DNA from: Litomosoides sigmodontis | Lineage: Eukaryota > Nematoda > Chromadorea > Rhabditida > Onchocercidae | Reading direction: 5' to 3' | Length of the DNA stretch: 64,000 nucleotides | Assembly: GCA_963070105.1 (NCBI GenBank) | Contig: OY718803.1 | Location: 1,551,007 to 1,615,006 of the forward strand | Part shown: piece after piece, positions 47,801-60,499 of the stretch | How positions within the stretch are numbered: the stretch's first letter is position 1 | Layout: each line of letters begins with the position of its first letter | Translations under genes and position numbers: made by a program | The notes under the pieces: generated by a model | Seen by the model: the letters and a program-made list of their open reading frames with translations, nothing else | What the model was told of the DNA's origin: nothing | Database searches by the model: none

Positions 47801-49031
47801 TTTTATTTTTGTAAATGTTAGCTTTCTACTCTCTTTTTTTTAAGGAAGTAAGAAGAGATATATTCTCGAATGCAATTTCATCAAATAAAATTATTAGGTG
47901 TAAAATGTGACTGACAAAATTTTCAACGCAATAATTTCTTGTTTAAAGGAATGTATTGTTATTATTATTTCTATAATTTCAGATTGAAATTAATCTATTA
48001 GTTTGCATTTTTTGAAATAAGAAAAGAAAAATGGACAAAATGAAAGGAATTAACCTGCTGATAATAGATGGCTGTACCTCTATCTGCTCACTTGTATGCT
48101 TTTGTGTTTCAGAAATTGATCGTATCTTTCCTATCGTATTCGGTCGTAATTTTTTTGAATGAATTTCATAAATATTATAAGATGGTGGATAATAATTTCC
48201 GGATGTGCCGATAAGATTACCGATCGATCGTTCACTATTATACGATGATAATGGGTGTAGTACTGATTGTTGTGGTACTGATTGTGGTGCATTATAGGAG
48301 GAGGTATAGAGGAAATTATACCTCTGAGGATGGGTAAGTGATATTGGTTGATGTGATAAGTAGGGAGGATATGGCGCAGAATAAGATGAGGAGGGAGAGA
48401 GAAGCAAAGCTAAAAATTGCTAAAATTATTTGTAAATGAAAACATACACACGCATAGACACACACACACACACACACATCACTGAATTAATTTTCTATAT
48501 GTGGAAATTTTTTTATAAATAATTAGTAGTATTTTATCAAGTACTTCCTAAGTCATTCGGTTTTTTTTTTGAGAAAAAGGATTAATTAAATTATTACGTA
48601 ATTTACATGGTAATTTTAGTGGTACGGGTGGTGGAATAAAAGTTTTTGGTTGTAACGGTAGATGTTGTGAGCATAAACAACCAGCAGTAGATGTTGGACA
48701 TGAACAGAAACCACCTGAAATAAAATAATTAAAATTCCTCACGAGCATTATTAATATTTGATTTCTTTTTTTTTCAATTTTTTTCATCATTACCTCAACC
48801 ACTATTTAATATGCAATTGGAATTATAATTTACATGTATTATATATCATGTTATGCCTGATACATATATCTCTTGCTTTGTTTTCATTAATGTTTAACTA
48901 GTTAATTTTGATTTTAATTAATTGTGAAAAGTGATTTACTTACTGTTACTGAAGCATGCGAATGTATTAGCATTATAACTCATCGCAACAACAATTACTG
49001 TCAGCTGTTCTAACACTACTGACCAGTACAT
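44870..49031 (-). CDS. Unrecognised predicted secreted Ser/Tyr/Pro-rich protein, nine exons
   Basis: Nine exons join in phase: 49031..48944, 48714..48598, 48409..48055, 47463..46807, 46312..46210, 45957..45814, 45593..45410, 45187..45135 and 44962..44870, giving about 597 residues. Four of the donors are GTATGT, acceptors are TTTTAG or TTTCAG, and the split codons close at every junction, which makes a chance assembly unlikely. The N-terminus MYWSVVLEQLTVIVVAMSY is a probable signal peptide. A Cys-rich stretch follows (ACFSNSGFCSCP, GCLCS), then a Pro-rich stretch, a 117-residue Ser/Tyr/Pro/Gln-rich exon, a 218-residue basic Ser/Asn-rich exon, and a more ordered C-terminal part that includes CIGQILGYLRNGTIISVAQK with further Cys. 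I do not recognise a family. The Cys/Pro-rich start recalls nematode hedgehog-related and cuticle-associated secreted proteins, but no such domain is visible. A TTTTAAG acceptor precedes the ATG by seven bases. The second exon could instead end at a stop at 48,548, splitting this into two genes. Confidence 0.62.
48441..48479. repeat. (CA)n microsatellite in an intron
   Basis: Imperfect CA run within intron 2 of the nine-exon gene. Confidence 0.9.
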
Positions 49032-49038
49032 TTTGACC

Positions 49039-49049
49039 CTTAAAAGAAA
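49039..49049 (-). other. Candidate trans-splice acceptor before the nine-exon gene
   Basis: Pyrimidine tract ending TTTTAAG, seven bases upstream of the proposed ATG at 49,031. It supports that start. Confidence 0.4.
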
Positions 49050-50648
49050 TGGGAAAAATTGTTATACAGAAGAATAATTAAATTATTTAAATTGTTACTT
49101 TTAATTTCATTTCAAATAGCTTCAAATATTCTTCCATCAAGTGGAAAATAATTACGAAATGATTGAACTAATGCGATTCAATTACATCAAAATTTTTAAG
49201 AGAAGGATTACATCATTTTAGGCCTTTATGACATTTTATTGACAATATATCCGATCGTTTTTTTTTTCTAGCATAATAAGTTATACAAATGTGGCGACGA
49301 ATTTCTGATACATTGACGTTTAATGCACAATTAACCTCATCACTTGTTGCTGTGACATTTTATGACTTATCAATTGTTACAGCGATCAACTGCGAATCAA
49401 ACAAAAAAGAAATCGATTTATATTTTAAGAAATCGGTTCAAATTTTATTTTATGCAAAAATATTCAATTGCATTACAAAAAACAAATTATATATGAATGA
49501 AAAAAATTTTGTGTTACATTTGCGCTTGAATGCATTGACAAAAAAGGCGAAAAAAAATTCATTAATTAATGATAGCGATTAGATACTTTCAAGTCTTGTA
49601 ATGAAATGAGGAAGGGAATGATAGAAGAGAAGGATTAGGATGAATCAGCGTTAAACATTTATTTTCATTTAATAATATAATTTTTTTTCAAAATTTTATG
49701 CTTTAAATTAACTTTTTTTTTCTTGGCACAAAATATAAATTTATTTCAATTGATTTTTTTTAAACAAAATTTACGTGAATTTCATAGTTCACTGCTTAAA
49801 TGGTGCAAAATTTATAATGAGAAGAAAAACAGATGATGTTGACCTCTAGGAAAAGATGAAGAAAAGAAAAAGAAAAAAATTATTGAAAAAAAAATTTAAC
49901 AATAATAGTGGTAATAATAGGATGAGTGTTGGAAAGAGTCATTCACAATAAGCAAATGCATACACCTTTGCTTCAAAAAAATTTTGCATTTCTAAATTTT
50001 TGAGACAAATTTGATTTTTAAAATTTAATAAATATCCTGGAAAAGCAAATATGCGCACTTCTAAAATCAAACTGAAACTATCCATGCAATACTTATTTGC
50101 CTTCATGTGATTTCGTTGTAGCTTCTTTTAAACACTTTTGCACTTTTCACTTCCTTTTCTGCTTGATATCTCATCCTCTCTTTTTTGTTTCATTGAAATA
50201 TAAATTTAAATGATTTACCAAATGATAAAAATTAATGCTACGATTTTCTACGTTTACAAAAAAAAAAATTTGATCATCTTTTCTTCAAGAATCGAAAAAC
50301 AAGAAAGCGAAAAAAAAAGGTCCGTACGAATTAAATGGTAACGAATTAAGCGGTAGTAAAAATTCTTTTTTCTTACAATTTCAATATTTAATTATTAAAC
50401 AGTTCCGTTATTTGTTTTTTCTTCTCTGCCAAAGTAAACTTTTCATGAACGAGGAAGGAGAGGGAAAGAATGAGAGAGAGAGGAAGAAAGGGAAAAAGAG
50501 CTGAATAAATGTTTTTTTTTTTTTTTGCGAAGAATCGGTCAATTTTGTTATGATCAATATAACAATGATTATTTGCATGTTTCAAATGATTTATAAAAGG
50601 GAAAAGTGTGACAGTAATATGTAGATAAAAGGAAATAGAAAAAGCTAG

Positions 50649-50702
50649 ATAGAGAGAGTGAGAGAGAGAGAGGATGAGAGAGAGGAGAAGAGGGAAAGAG
50701 AA
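50649..50702. repeat. Imperfect (GA)n tract
   Basis: GA-rich purine tract with several interruptions. Confidence 0.85.
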
Positions 50703-50885
50703 GAATTAAAATGAATATCCTGAAAAAGACAATAAACATTCAATGATCATTTATTTGCAGTTTAGCCGCAGGATATTTGTTTGCGCAATTTTTTACCATA
50801 CGTGTTATTCACCACACTCATCACAAGGGACACAAGGGCGGCAGCCCAGAGGAGTGATAATGATAAAACAATTGTTCCATTTTCA

Positions 50886-51117
50886 TAGCAATAAGATAGA
50901 GATGATGATGGCAATGATAGTAATAAATAATAGTAATAGTAGTGATAACGGCAGTGATAATAATAATAATGATAAAGATAATAATAATAACAGTAATAAT
51001 AGTGTTAGCGGTAATTATAATGATAATGGCAATGATGATAATAATAATGATAACGATAATAATAATAATAGTAATAATTGCGATAATGGTAATGATAATG
51101 ATAATCGTTATCGTTTT
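50886..51117. repeat. Imperfect TAA/GAT trinucleotide tract
   Basis: About 230 bp of degenerate trinucleotides. The plus-strand frame reads as Asn/Ser/Asp repeats and is not taken as a gene. Confidence 0.85.
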
Positions 51118-52240
51118 ATCGTTTAACTCATCTTTTTCTCATTGACATTTTTTATTCAAATCACAAACATTACATTCTAATCATACCTTATCAGTGTTTT
51201 ATAGCGTTTTCGATGGTAGCAAAGTATTGTAGAAGTGATGTCTTCAGATGTGCATGTGTGGAGCGTATTGGAAGATGGAAGTAACTTTTTTTTTTTGAAT
51301 TTTATCAAATCTTCAAATTTACTAATTAATCAGATGACGCGTAATAACATTTATTTATCACTCCGAAACACATATACGTATATACAAACAAAAATTAACA
51401 ACGAAAAGAAATGGTGTTTTTCTTGCAACAATTCCACTCGTCTGCCTTATGGGATACGGAATCATGTTGAAGCAAAAAAAAAAAGTGGATTACGCTTCTA
51501 TTGCACTGTTTTATTAAATTTTTAAAAATTCAGTCGTTGATGCAGAGTACAAGAATTTCTGATAACTTTAATTTTGCGTTTCTAAACTTTAAAAGAGTAA
51601 ATAAATGTAATAAATCAATGATTGCATCAGTGATTGATGCTACTGCTACGAATATCAATGTTTTGCTATTGTTGTCGATGGACGATGATATTAAATTCAA
51701 AATTCTCTTTAAATTCACAGACGTAAAAAAAAAATGAGGAAAAATAGTGGAACAATGTTTTGTTTAAATCAAAATGAAAAAAAAATTTCTTCAAACAATT
51801 TAATTAAGTTTTTTGCCAAAGCAACTTTAGATGAAATAATTTATGCAAAAAATTTCCACACATCACTGCGCCAACACATCATCATCATTCATCCATGCAT
51901 GTAGCAAACACTGCATCATTTAAATTTGTATAATTAAATTTCATCCCACTTTATTCAATCAAAAAATTTTGACTTATCATAAATGCGAAAACTGTGCGGA
52001 TGGGGAAAAAAAGAAAGCGAAATAAAATTGATGGAAGCAAAAAAAGGAAGAGAAAGAGCAGTTGAAGAACCAGCCAACAATTAAAACAAATTTAAATTTA
52101 AACGTGTGAAAAAGTTGTAAATAATAGTGTTGCATGTTCTTCCTTTTTTTCTCTTCATCATCCATCACATTCATTTCATAGGAAACGAGAAAAAAAATAT
52201 TGGACAACTAAAAATTTGAAATTGTAAGAGTGAAGGGATA

Positions 52241-52466
52241 AGTTAACAGTATGAGATTAAATGCTTTTTAATTTAATTAGAGTTAACAATGCCGCATTAA
52301 CTGTTTTTAAATCCATTACAGTTAATATGATATTAGATGTTTTTAAATTACAGTTAGCAATATGATATTTCAACCTTTTCAATTCATCAGAGTTAGTAGG
52401 ATGAAATGGTTTTTCAATTCCTTAGCGTTAAAAGGATGGGATTAAATGTTTTTCAATTTCTCAAAC
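52241..52466. repeat. Degenerate minisatellite, about six units of 32-41 bp
   Basis: Units begin with AGTTA or a close variant at 52,241, 52,281, 52,320, 52,352, 52,391 and 52,426. Each contains an ATGATATT-like block, a TTTTTMAATT block and usually ends near TTAG or CAG. Units differ from each other at many sites, so the array is old. Confidence 0.72.
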
Positions 52467-53767
52467 AAATGAACAAATATTGCTATTGGAAAACGAAGAA
52501 GCAAAATTTATTATTTCTGTGAATTAACTCAATTCAATGCCACAAAAATCATTCTTCCGATATTATAAAGAAAAGGAAAAAAAAAACATAAAATGTCACT
52601 TAACAACATCGCAAAATATTTAAGAGATGTGAAAGGTGAAAAAAATACGAAGAAAACGATGTCGCATTAGACAAAACAACTGTAATAGATATCGCATGGG
52701 AGAGGACAAATGAAAGATTAACAGTGAAAATTTTTTATAGTTTAAAACTTTGCATAAATTATTAAATTTTAACAAATGATTAACAATTGGGTGTTTTTTT
52801 TTAGCAATTGCACTGATGAAATCTTGAAAATTATGAAAAGGCATTTCTGGCAGGAAATATTATGCGCACAACTCAATTTAGTTACATCAATTCAACTGCA
52901 ATACATCCACTTTTCATCACTATTTATTCAATTCGATTTTCTTTTATTTCTTGTTTTTAGGTGTTTTTTTTGACAAATTTCTTGTTTATTTTCATTTGAA
53001 TTTTAATCGATAAGTAATGAGCAAGCAATTGTTTACTTAAATTATAACCAAAAATAACCGTTCAGGTCGGTTAATTTAAATTAATTGGAAAACTGTAGTA
53101 GAAACCGATTTGCACTTACAGTGAATTCCATTCTTCCTCCTTTTCGTTTATCAAAAAAATTGGGGGACGGAAAAAGCTTTCATTAAGTATTCCATTATTT
53201 AAAGGTTTTAGTATTATATTATTTCTTAACTACTTACTCGTAATTTGTAGGAAAACAATCGGAAAAAACTTTATTATTTACATGTGCAATATTTTGTACT
53301 AATAGGAGAAAAGAAGGAAAAAAAACTAAAAAAAAGAAAAGAAAAACAAACATGTTTCAGGAAACAATTAATTAATTAATCAATTAATTAATTGGCGTGA
53401 AATTGTTTTGCACAAATGGCTGATGACGAAATTACAAATGACATTTTGGTGCTGTTCGATTTCGTTAAATTGAATGAAATTTTAGTATTCGATTTATTCG
53501 CTGCCTACAACAATTTCGGTGCATTTAACAATATGATAGATAACAAATGGAAAAAGTATTACATTTATGTGGACATCAAAAGTAACATTTAAATTTTCCA
53601 CAATCTATCAAACAGGAATTTTGATCGGAGAAATCGAATTTTGTTCTCCAACGCCACCCCATCGAGCGGAAGTTTTTGATGCTTCCACAATTGGAACAAT
53701 TTAATAATGATAATGGATAATCTCAATTCGTTGTAATCATACAGAATTTTATGCATGAACACTCACG

Positions 53768-53825
53768 TACACACACACACACACACATACACACACATAC
53801 ACACACACACACATATATATATATA
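53768..53825. repeat. Compound (CA)n(TA)n microsatellite
   Basis: CA run with TA interruptions passing into a TA run. Confidence 0.93.
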
Positions 53826-54705
53826 CATATGCGCACACACAGATACTACTTGATTACAAAATTAGTGCAAAGTAATATTTTAGACTTAAGTTGTAAACTA
53901 CGATACAGGCTCGTGCTTTTAATAATATACTTACTTACCTTTCGGTGTACATAAATTCAACATTGCTTAATCTAATATAGCATACTTCCTTTGTGCAATA
54001 ACAATACTGAAGTCATTGAAATCAACTAAAGTTTTGGAAATTTCGAAATATTATAAATTTAAAGAATTAAAAAATGCAATTAACTTGCACAATTCTTTTT
54101 TACAACAACAATTATACGATAGCAAGGAAAAAAACGAATGAAACAAACGAAAAACCACTAAACCAAAACAGACGGACCAAATATCAGAGGGCGAGAAGGA
54201 AAAAGGAAAGCAACAAAAAAAAAAAAAAGAAGTGAAAACAAATTTTAAACAGAGAAAGTATGAAATGAATTGAGAGAAGAGATTTGAGCTGATAATTTGG
54301 ATTACTTGTACAATCCTAATATACTTGTTTTTTTTTTGTTCAATCTTTTCAACTCCTCTTTTTATGCACTTCATAAACAATTCGCATAATTTAAACGTTT
54401 TTTCTCGTCCTCTCTTCTCCTATCTCACCCTCTCTCTTTCTCTTTCACTCTTTTTTCGATCAACTTGGCAGAAAGTTATGTGAAGAAATTAAAACATTAT
54501 TATTATAACTATCATTATTTATCACTTACATTCTTTTTTTTTTCTCCCAGCGTTTTGCTTTTGTAATTTTAATTCGAAAATTAAATTCTCGTTCTGTGTT
54601 ATGTGATTACACCCATTACGTCGGATGAACAAAAAAAAAGGCTGTAGTCTAAATTATCGCCTTGCAATTTTGTTTCGCTCTTTATTAACTATTATTACTA
54701 TCGTT

Positions 54706-54898
54706 TTATTATTATTATTATTATAATTATTTATTTATTATTATAATTATTTATTATTATTATAATTATTTATTATTATTATTATTTATTACTATAAATT
54801 ATTATTATTATTATTAATTAAATTATTATTATTATGATTATTATTAATCAGCATTATTATCATTATCGTTATCGTCATTACGAGTACTATTATTATTT
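54706..54898. repeat. Imperfect (ATT)n tract
   Basis: Degenerate ATT/TTA repeat with ATAATTATTT interruptions, more decayed than the array at 16,671. Confidence 0.88.
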
Positions 54899-56248
54899 GC
54901 CTTAAGCTAGGAAAAGATTGAAATAAAGCAGGTTAAGGGTAATTCCGTAGTTTGGCAAAGCATTCTGTGCGATGAGAGTGAAATCAATTAGGCTCAAATG
55001 TTTTGCGCAATATTCTAATTTGTTATCGTCGTGGAAATGTTTCACTACTACTGAAACGATTTAAGAATTCAATGATTAAGAAGAAAATGGATGGAAATTT
55101 ACGGTTTGCTACTAAAACGCGAACACGGCAGAAGAAAGTTTTAACGAAATTTTGTCAGAGAATTTTAATTCTATCCCATTTCACGGGCCTTAATCGTTTT
55201 ATTATTTTCGTACAACTCTTCCAACGTGCTAGAAATGATTTCGAGAAGGACTAGAGTTAGCATCGGAATTGCCTTAGGAAAATGGGGTTGCCGAGACAAG
55301 AGATAGCAAAAAGAAAAATGAAATTGAAAAATTCAAAATGTTAGGTGTTTAAAATAATCTTAAGCAATCATATAAACAATTACGATTATGAAGCGCTCTG
55401 TATAAACAAGGAAAAATTTTGGATGAAAAGTGGCAATTATCAATTATCAACTTTCACTCCTTTAATTATCTTCTTTACGCTTCATTAAACATTAACCGTT
55501 TGTCATAGTACATGAAATTTCCGGATAATTATTCGTATAAAAATTTTACGACAAACTCTTATTGTTATCGTCATCGTCACACATTGTTGTTTAATCATCG
55601 AAACAAAAGGTGAAACGAAGAGAAAAATTTTTAGCAAAATTTAGGATTCCATTTTTTTTCTTTAGTAGAAATTTTTGGGAACTATTCCTTCATTATTTTG
55701 TTATTAACAGAGCAAAAGTAGTTGAAGATGAATGAAATTTTTTTCCTGTGTTATTTCAATATTTCACATTTATACATTCTGAAAATATAACTTCATTGAA
55801 TTTTTGGAATGTGTATTTTAATTTCATTAAAAAACTTCGCTTTTTCGCATCCTTCACTTATTCCGGCAAGCAGTTCTGCCCGCTCATTATTGCTGTACAA
55901 TTATTGAAGGCTCATTATTACTAATTATATTATGATGAAATAATAGTTTCATGCTCATGAAATAATGTAGTTTTCATAATATAGTTTCAGCAATGAATCA
56001 TACAATAATTTAAAGTGAAAATTAAATTTTCAGCTGTAGTTTTTAATCCAGAAATTTCCACTACGAAAAGCGGTTGTTTATTGCATTCTGTTAAATACGT
56101 TGTTGAGGCTCGAATAGTTCGGTCGTCAATGCTTTTGCAACAAAACAATTGAATCATTTTGTTTATTTCAACAAAAAACAAACAAAAAAAAGAGGATATT
56201 AAAATCATACTGCACAAACTAGAGAAACCAATCAGCATACAAATCTGA

Positions 56249-58544
56249 TTATTTCTTTCTGGATTTGGTTTTTCCCTGCAAAGAAAATAAGTAAATGTAA
56301 CAGTGTATAAAGTAAAGCATCAATAAAAGGATAATAAAATTAATAACAAAGTTGTGCCGACCGTAACTTCAGCGCTACAAACTTTATCGACCAGATTAAA
56401 AAAAAATTTTCCTCGAGATTTCGAAAATTGCCCATAAAGCTTCTGCTCTCCCGTAAAGATATAAAATGTTAAGTTTATCACCTTTTTTCCTTTCGCAGCA
56501 GCACGACGGGATTTCTTGGCAAATTTTCCGTTTTTACTAACTTTCCTACGCTTTCCGTTGGATCTACCACCTGCTGTATCGTCAACACCTTTCTTGCTAT
56601 CTTTCACTGCCATATAATTACCAAAATGGAGTAGCTCATCTAGAATATTCTGTCGATCATGAATCTTTTTATTGTGCTTCGCCTTTTTCGTCATTTGCAA
56701 ACGAATAAGATAGTCTTCTTCATATCTGAAATAAACGGAAATTTATGAAACTAGAGGGGATATATGTGTCTCAAAGGAAAACAACATAATTCCGGGTAGA
56801 AGAATTCAAGTATTTTCAAAGTTCAATTTAACTTTAAATCATAAAACAAATATAAAATAAACAAACTTTTGCTTTTCGACATCTTCCTGCTTTTTCTTCC
56901 TTACTATGCTGTCATCCTAAAAAAACCATAGGTTTGCAGGTTTTTCAAATAAATTTAATTTGATTATACCTATTTAATTTCACAATTCACAATTGTGCCT
57001 TCCTCCGACACATACGGTAAAACATTCAAATGATACGAGACGCCTACCACTTCGAACTATTTCATTCTTTCTTTAGTGACCCTTAATGTCCTTTTGAATA
57101 TTTTACCGTATGTTGCAAAGAGATCAGGAAAAGGTACACTAAATTATATTCTACGATTTAATATACTTCGGTTGAGTTGAGAACATTAGACTAGAGACTG
57201 TTAGAATTACCCGGAATTCTTCCGGAGCTTCACTGTATTGCGCTTGCAAGTCTTGTATCAAGCTACTCTGCATTGCTCGCCGCCTTGCTCGGTCCATTTT
57301 TCGTTCTTCTACTTCTTCCTCATCTTCTACAAACTGATTTTTTTCCGAAGAACTTTATTACTCGTATAAAATGAAAATGCGCTTACGCTATTAATGAAAT
57401 GAAATAATAACCATCCGATATAACTAAAGTTTTTTTCAGTTTTCCAATTCGTGAAATGCTGAGCATAACAAACATCATTACCATTGTAATGTACGGCTAC
57501 AAGTTTCGGTGGGACATATTTTTTAGATTTCGTTTCCATTGAAACATCATCATTACTATCTTTTGATTCTAGCTCTCCATCTTCATCGCCTTCATCATCC
57601 ATTGTTAATCGTTCTGGATGTGGTCGTAATATCTGAAAGAAAACAGTTAACTATCCAACAGAAATATATCAAAATAAATAAATTATTTAACCATTCCAGC
57701 AATTTGCTAAAACGATCAATTTTAATGGGCTTAATACTCCTACTCCTCCCTCTCTAAAAAAAGGCCTCCTCCAGGATTCGTCCATATCCCGCAAGCAAGA
57801 AAAAAAATTAAACGTACTTTTGTACCGCTGTTTGCCACGTCAGATGCAACTGACATTAATTTTTCAACATAGCTTTTCAATTTAAGTTCAATAGGACGCA
57901 TTCGTTCCAAAACCTATAATAAATGCAATAAGAACTTGCAATTTCTATTCCAATTCTCGGAAACAATTTCAACACAGCTTTCAAACAAAAATTATAACAA
58001 AGGTATTTATAAAAATAAAAAACAGAATTCACCGTTCTCAAGTAAACCAAACGTTCAACAGCTGGATCACCCTGTATACTATCTCCAATACTCATTCGAT
58101 ACATCAAATAAACCAAATCACGAGTATATGCTAGCAAATCGTGATTTTTCACTTCGTAAAACGATATTCCCTGCAGCAAAAATTAACAAAATGTGATAAA
58201 CGGACGAGTCATTAGATGAGAAAACTACTAAACAAAATAAACTTTTTAAATACGAAACAAATTCCTTCTTTCAAAACTTATGATACGATAATACAAAGCA
58301 GAAATAAGTGCGGAAGGAATAATCAGCCCAAGAAATTGACGATAAAAAAGAAATTTTGACTGGATCTGTAATGAAAGTGACTCAAATATAATGGATTTAA
58401 CACTGGGAAATAATGCCTAACATCCCGTTCTTCTTCTTTTTGAAGTTCGGTACAGAATCCCTTGGCCACATTTAGCAGTTCAGTTGATGTTTTCACGCAT
58501 TGAGCAACGACACTAGCGAAACGCCCCTGTTCTTCTTCCGACAT
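56249..58544 (-). CDS. NGDN: Neuroguidin (Sas10/C1D family, NGDN/Lcp5 homologue)
   Basis: Eight exons join in phase: 58544..58422, 58170..58033, 57913..57818, 57632..57482, 57326..57211, 56916..56867, 56725..56482 and 56275..56249, giving 314 residues (human NGDN is 315). The Sas10/Utp3/C1D domain covers about residues 10-120, with GISFYEVKNHDLLAYTRDL, DPAVERLVYLRT and VLERMRPIELKLK. After an acidic stretch come SKKYVPPKLVAVHYN and the block RARRRAMQSSLIQDL then QYSEAPEEFR, the family signature, and YEEDYLIRL. The C-terminus is very basic with several KKxR runs, as expected for nucleolar localisation. The family takes part in small-subunit pre-rRNA processing (yeast Lcp5 in the U3 processome), and vertebrate neuroguidin also binds eIF4E and CPEB in translational control. 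A TTTCTTCAG acceptor ends 17 bases before the ATG and probably receives the spliced leader. Confidence 0.95.
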
Positions 58545-58561
58545 TCCAGAGGAGCAACTAG

Positions 58562-58570
58562 CTGAAGAAA
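58562..58570 (-). other. Candidate trans-splice acceptor of the neuroguidin gene
   Basis: TTTCTTCAG on the minus strand, 17 bases before the ATG at 58,544. It would set a very short leader and supports this start codon. Confidence 0.5.
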
Positions 58571-59646
58571 TGTTTGAGATAAAGTGACAACTCTTCTTCC
58601 GAATATTTACAGTCAACGCGATTATGAGAAACGGATAGGGTTTAGCGCGTTACCTAACCATTTCGTTACTTTTGACGAAAAATTAATACTTCGCGATCAA
58701 AAATACTGAAAATGACTCTGAATAAAACAGAAGTTACATCATACGCTTTAATGATGTCTTACACGTATTAATAATTCAAATAAATGTTGCATTAATAATT
58801 TAATACAATGAAAAGATTTCCCATTGAATTTGTCACTTAAAGAATCGTAAAACTTAAAAAGATTACAAGAAAAAGCAATATGATTCGAAAGAATTACTCT
58901 GATATCAAGTTCAAAAATTAAAAGGAAGGCCTCGATAGGCAAAATCACTCATAATTCATTATATCACAGCTCGCGTGAAATGTTGATGTTCGGTACAAAA
59001 TTAGCGAACTTTGTTGTCCTCTGAATAATTGCAAACGCATGTACAAATAAAAGCTTCAAATAAACATAAACACCTTTAAAATAGTTGGATAAAACCACCC
59101 AAAGTTGAAATACTTCTTACTCTATAAAACTCAGATTTTGAAAGACAAATTTCACAACATTGCTAAATTTCAATAGTGCTTTACCTAGAAAGAAATAAAC
59201 TAAACAACACAATGCGCAAAAGTAGCTGTTAGTAGAAAGGTAATTTGATTATTCCGTGCGTCCTACTGCAGTTGAAACATATTTGCAACAAACAGCATTT
59301 GTAGCAAACTAATCACACAGCAGTTCAAAAAAAAATACATTAGTAAAACAAAAGCAACAAATTACTACCACACTATTCCTCTCATCTATAAAATTAAAAC
59401 ACCAGGAAATGAATCAAAATTACAACTTGAGGCCTGCCCTTTATAAGGGGCAGGTCTCAAGTTCAAAAAACAAAAGAGATGCTCAGTTAACTCAGTAACT
59501 TCAACATGTTACATAAACTTCAATTTTTTAGAAATCAAAACTTTCCGATTGTGTTACAACCCGTGTCGCATGTAATCATCGGGACCCTGATAGATAGGAA
59601 TAATCTGGTAACCTTAATCAGTTACCAATAAATATGTGCATCTTAA
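58571..59646. other. Spacer between bZIP and neuroguidin genes
   Basis: No exon seen in about 1.1 kb, apart from the palindrome listed separately. It contains the 3' region of the bZIP gene. Confidence 0.55.
59424..59463. repeat. 40-bp near-perfect palindrome (GC-rich hairpin)
   Basis: The arms AACTTGAGGCCTGCCC and GGGCAGGTCTCAAGTT pair throughout, with two positions that are G-T wobbles (59,432 with 59,455 and 59,440 with 59,447). The centre is TTATAA, so almost no loop remains. It is far richer in GC than its surroundings and lies about 184 bases downstream of the bZIP stop, probably within or just after that gene's 3' UTR. It could be a 3' UTR structure, a terminator-like hairpin or the remnant of a palindromic mobile element. 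Confidence 0.8.
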
Positions 59647-60499
59647 TCAGACATTTTCGCTGTGGCTACACCCTGGTTCCTCGTTACTCGTGCTTGCTTC
59701 ATTTTTTTCCTCATCCGCACTCGAGTTTGACCGGCCACTGGTTGCATAAGCAATAAACATTTCCTTCAGAAATGATAACTCTTTCTGAAGCCCTTCAACC
59801 TAAAATAACAGAGTAACATTGCAAAGAAAGCAAGCAAATGATAATAAAGTTAACTGCACAGAAGTACAAATTACAACGTTTAATCAATTCCTATAAATTC
59901 AAAAAATCCATGCAAACATGTCCAAAAAGAAAAAGAAATATAAACATTATGTAAAGTCATAATTTCGAAAATGCCCTCATATAAAACTTCTAGAATTGTG
60001 TATTCTAAGCTAATGCGTCAGCTCAATGGTTAAGCTTAGAAAAAAAAAACCTAGAAACAAAGAGATACCTTTTTCTCCAATTCAATGTTCTCCTTCCTTA
60101 AATGTTCCACTCGTAGCACAGTATCTGTTTCTTCTCGTCGTTTCTTTTGGCGAGTTCTACAAAATTAACACTGATTTTTTTGAGGTCAACTATTTGTCAG
60201 TGAAGTATAGAATTCAGTGTTTACAAACAAAACCTTTGATTTCGGAAAGTGTTTTAAGTTTCCGAATCAGCCACCTAAATTTTCCAGTTAATGTCGACTT
60301 TCTCGACTTTATTGAACAATGCAAGATTACTGTCATATTCAATTGAATAAACAAAAAAATGAAAATTAATGGACCTGTTTACAGCATCGTTATTTCGTCT
60401 TCTCTTCAAAATATACTCCTCATCACTCAGCTTGTCAGTATCGCATGAAACAACACGTTTTCGTGTGGCACCACATTGAGAGAGATCTGCTGGTACCAT
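59647..60499 (-). CDS. C/EBP-gamma-like bZIP transcription factor
   Basis: Three exons join in phase: 60499..60375, 60156..60069 and 59799..59647, giving 121 residues. The basic region at about residues 31-50 reads LKRRRNNDAVNRTRQKKRRE, matching the C/EBP pattern NNxAVxxSR with Thr for Ser. The zipper has Leu at positions 61, 68, 75 and 82, continuing into LSFLKEMFIAY, very like C/EBP-gamma (LSVLKDLFLEH). The tail is acidic and Ser-rich, ending SHSENV. It lacks the long activation domain of C/EBP-alpha or beta, so it probably acts as a dimerisation partner or regulator of other bZIPs binding CCAAT/enhancer motifs, as C/EBP-gamma does. The intron inside the basic region splits an Arg codon. 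C. elegans CEBP-2 is the likely counterpart, an inference from architecture. The start ATG gives a short N-terminus typical of the subgroup. Confidence 0.93.

Larger units (their letters stand above)
49050..56248. other. Gene-poor stretch with low-complexity DNA
   Basis: No conserved coding exon seen over about 7 kb. It holds GA-rich, TAA/GAT-rich and ATT-rich simple sequence, a compound CA/TA repeat and a degenerate minisatellite. A 58-codon open frame at 53,416-53,592 (MADDEITNDILVLFD...) is intact but unsupported. Confidence 0.55.

Noticed and set aside
50743..51145. Asn/Ser/Asp-rich frame of 127 codons
   Set aside because: It follows a degenerate TAA/GAT simple repeat, has no complex sequence outside it and no splice context.
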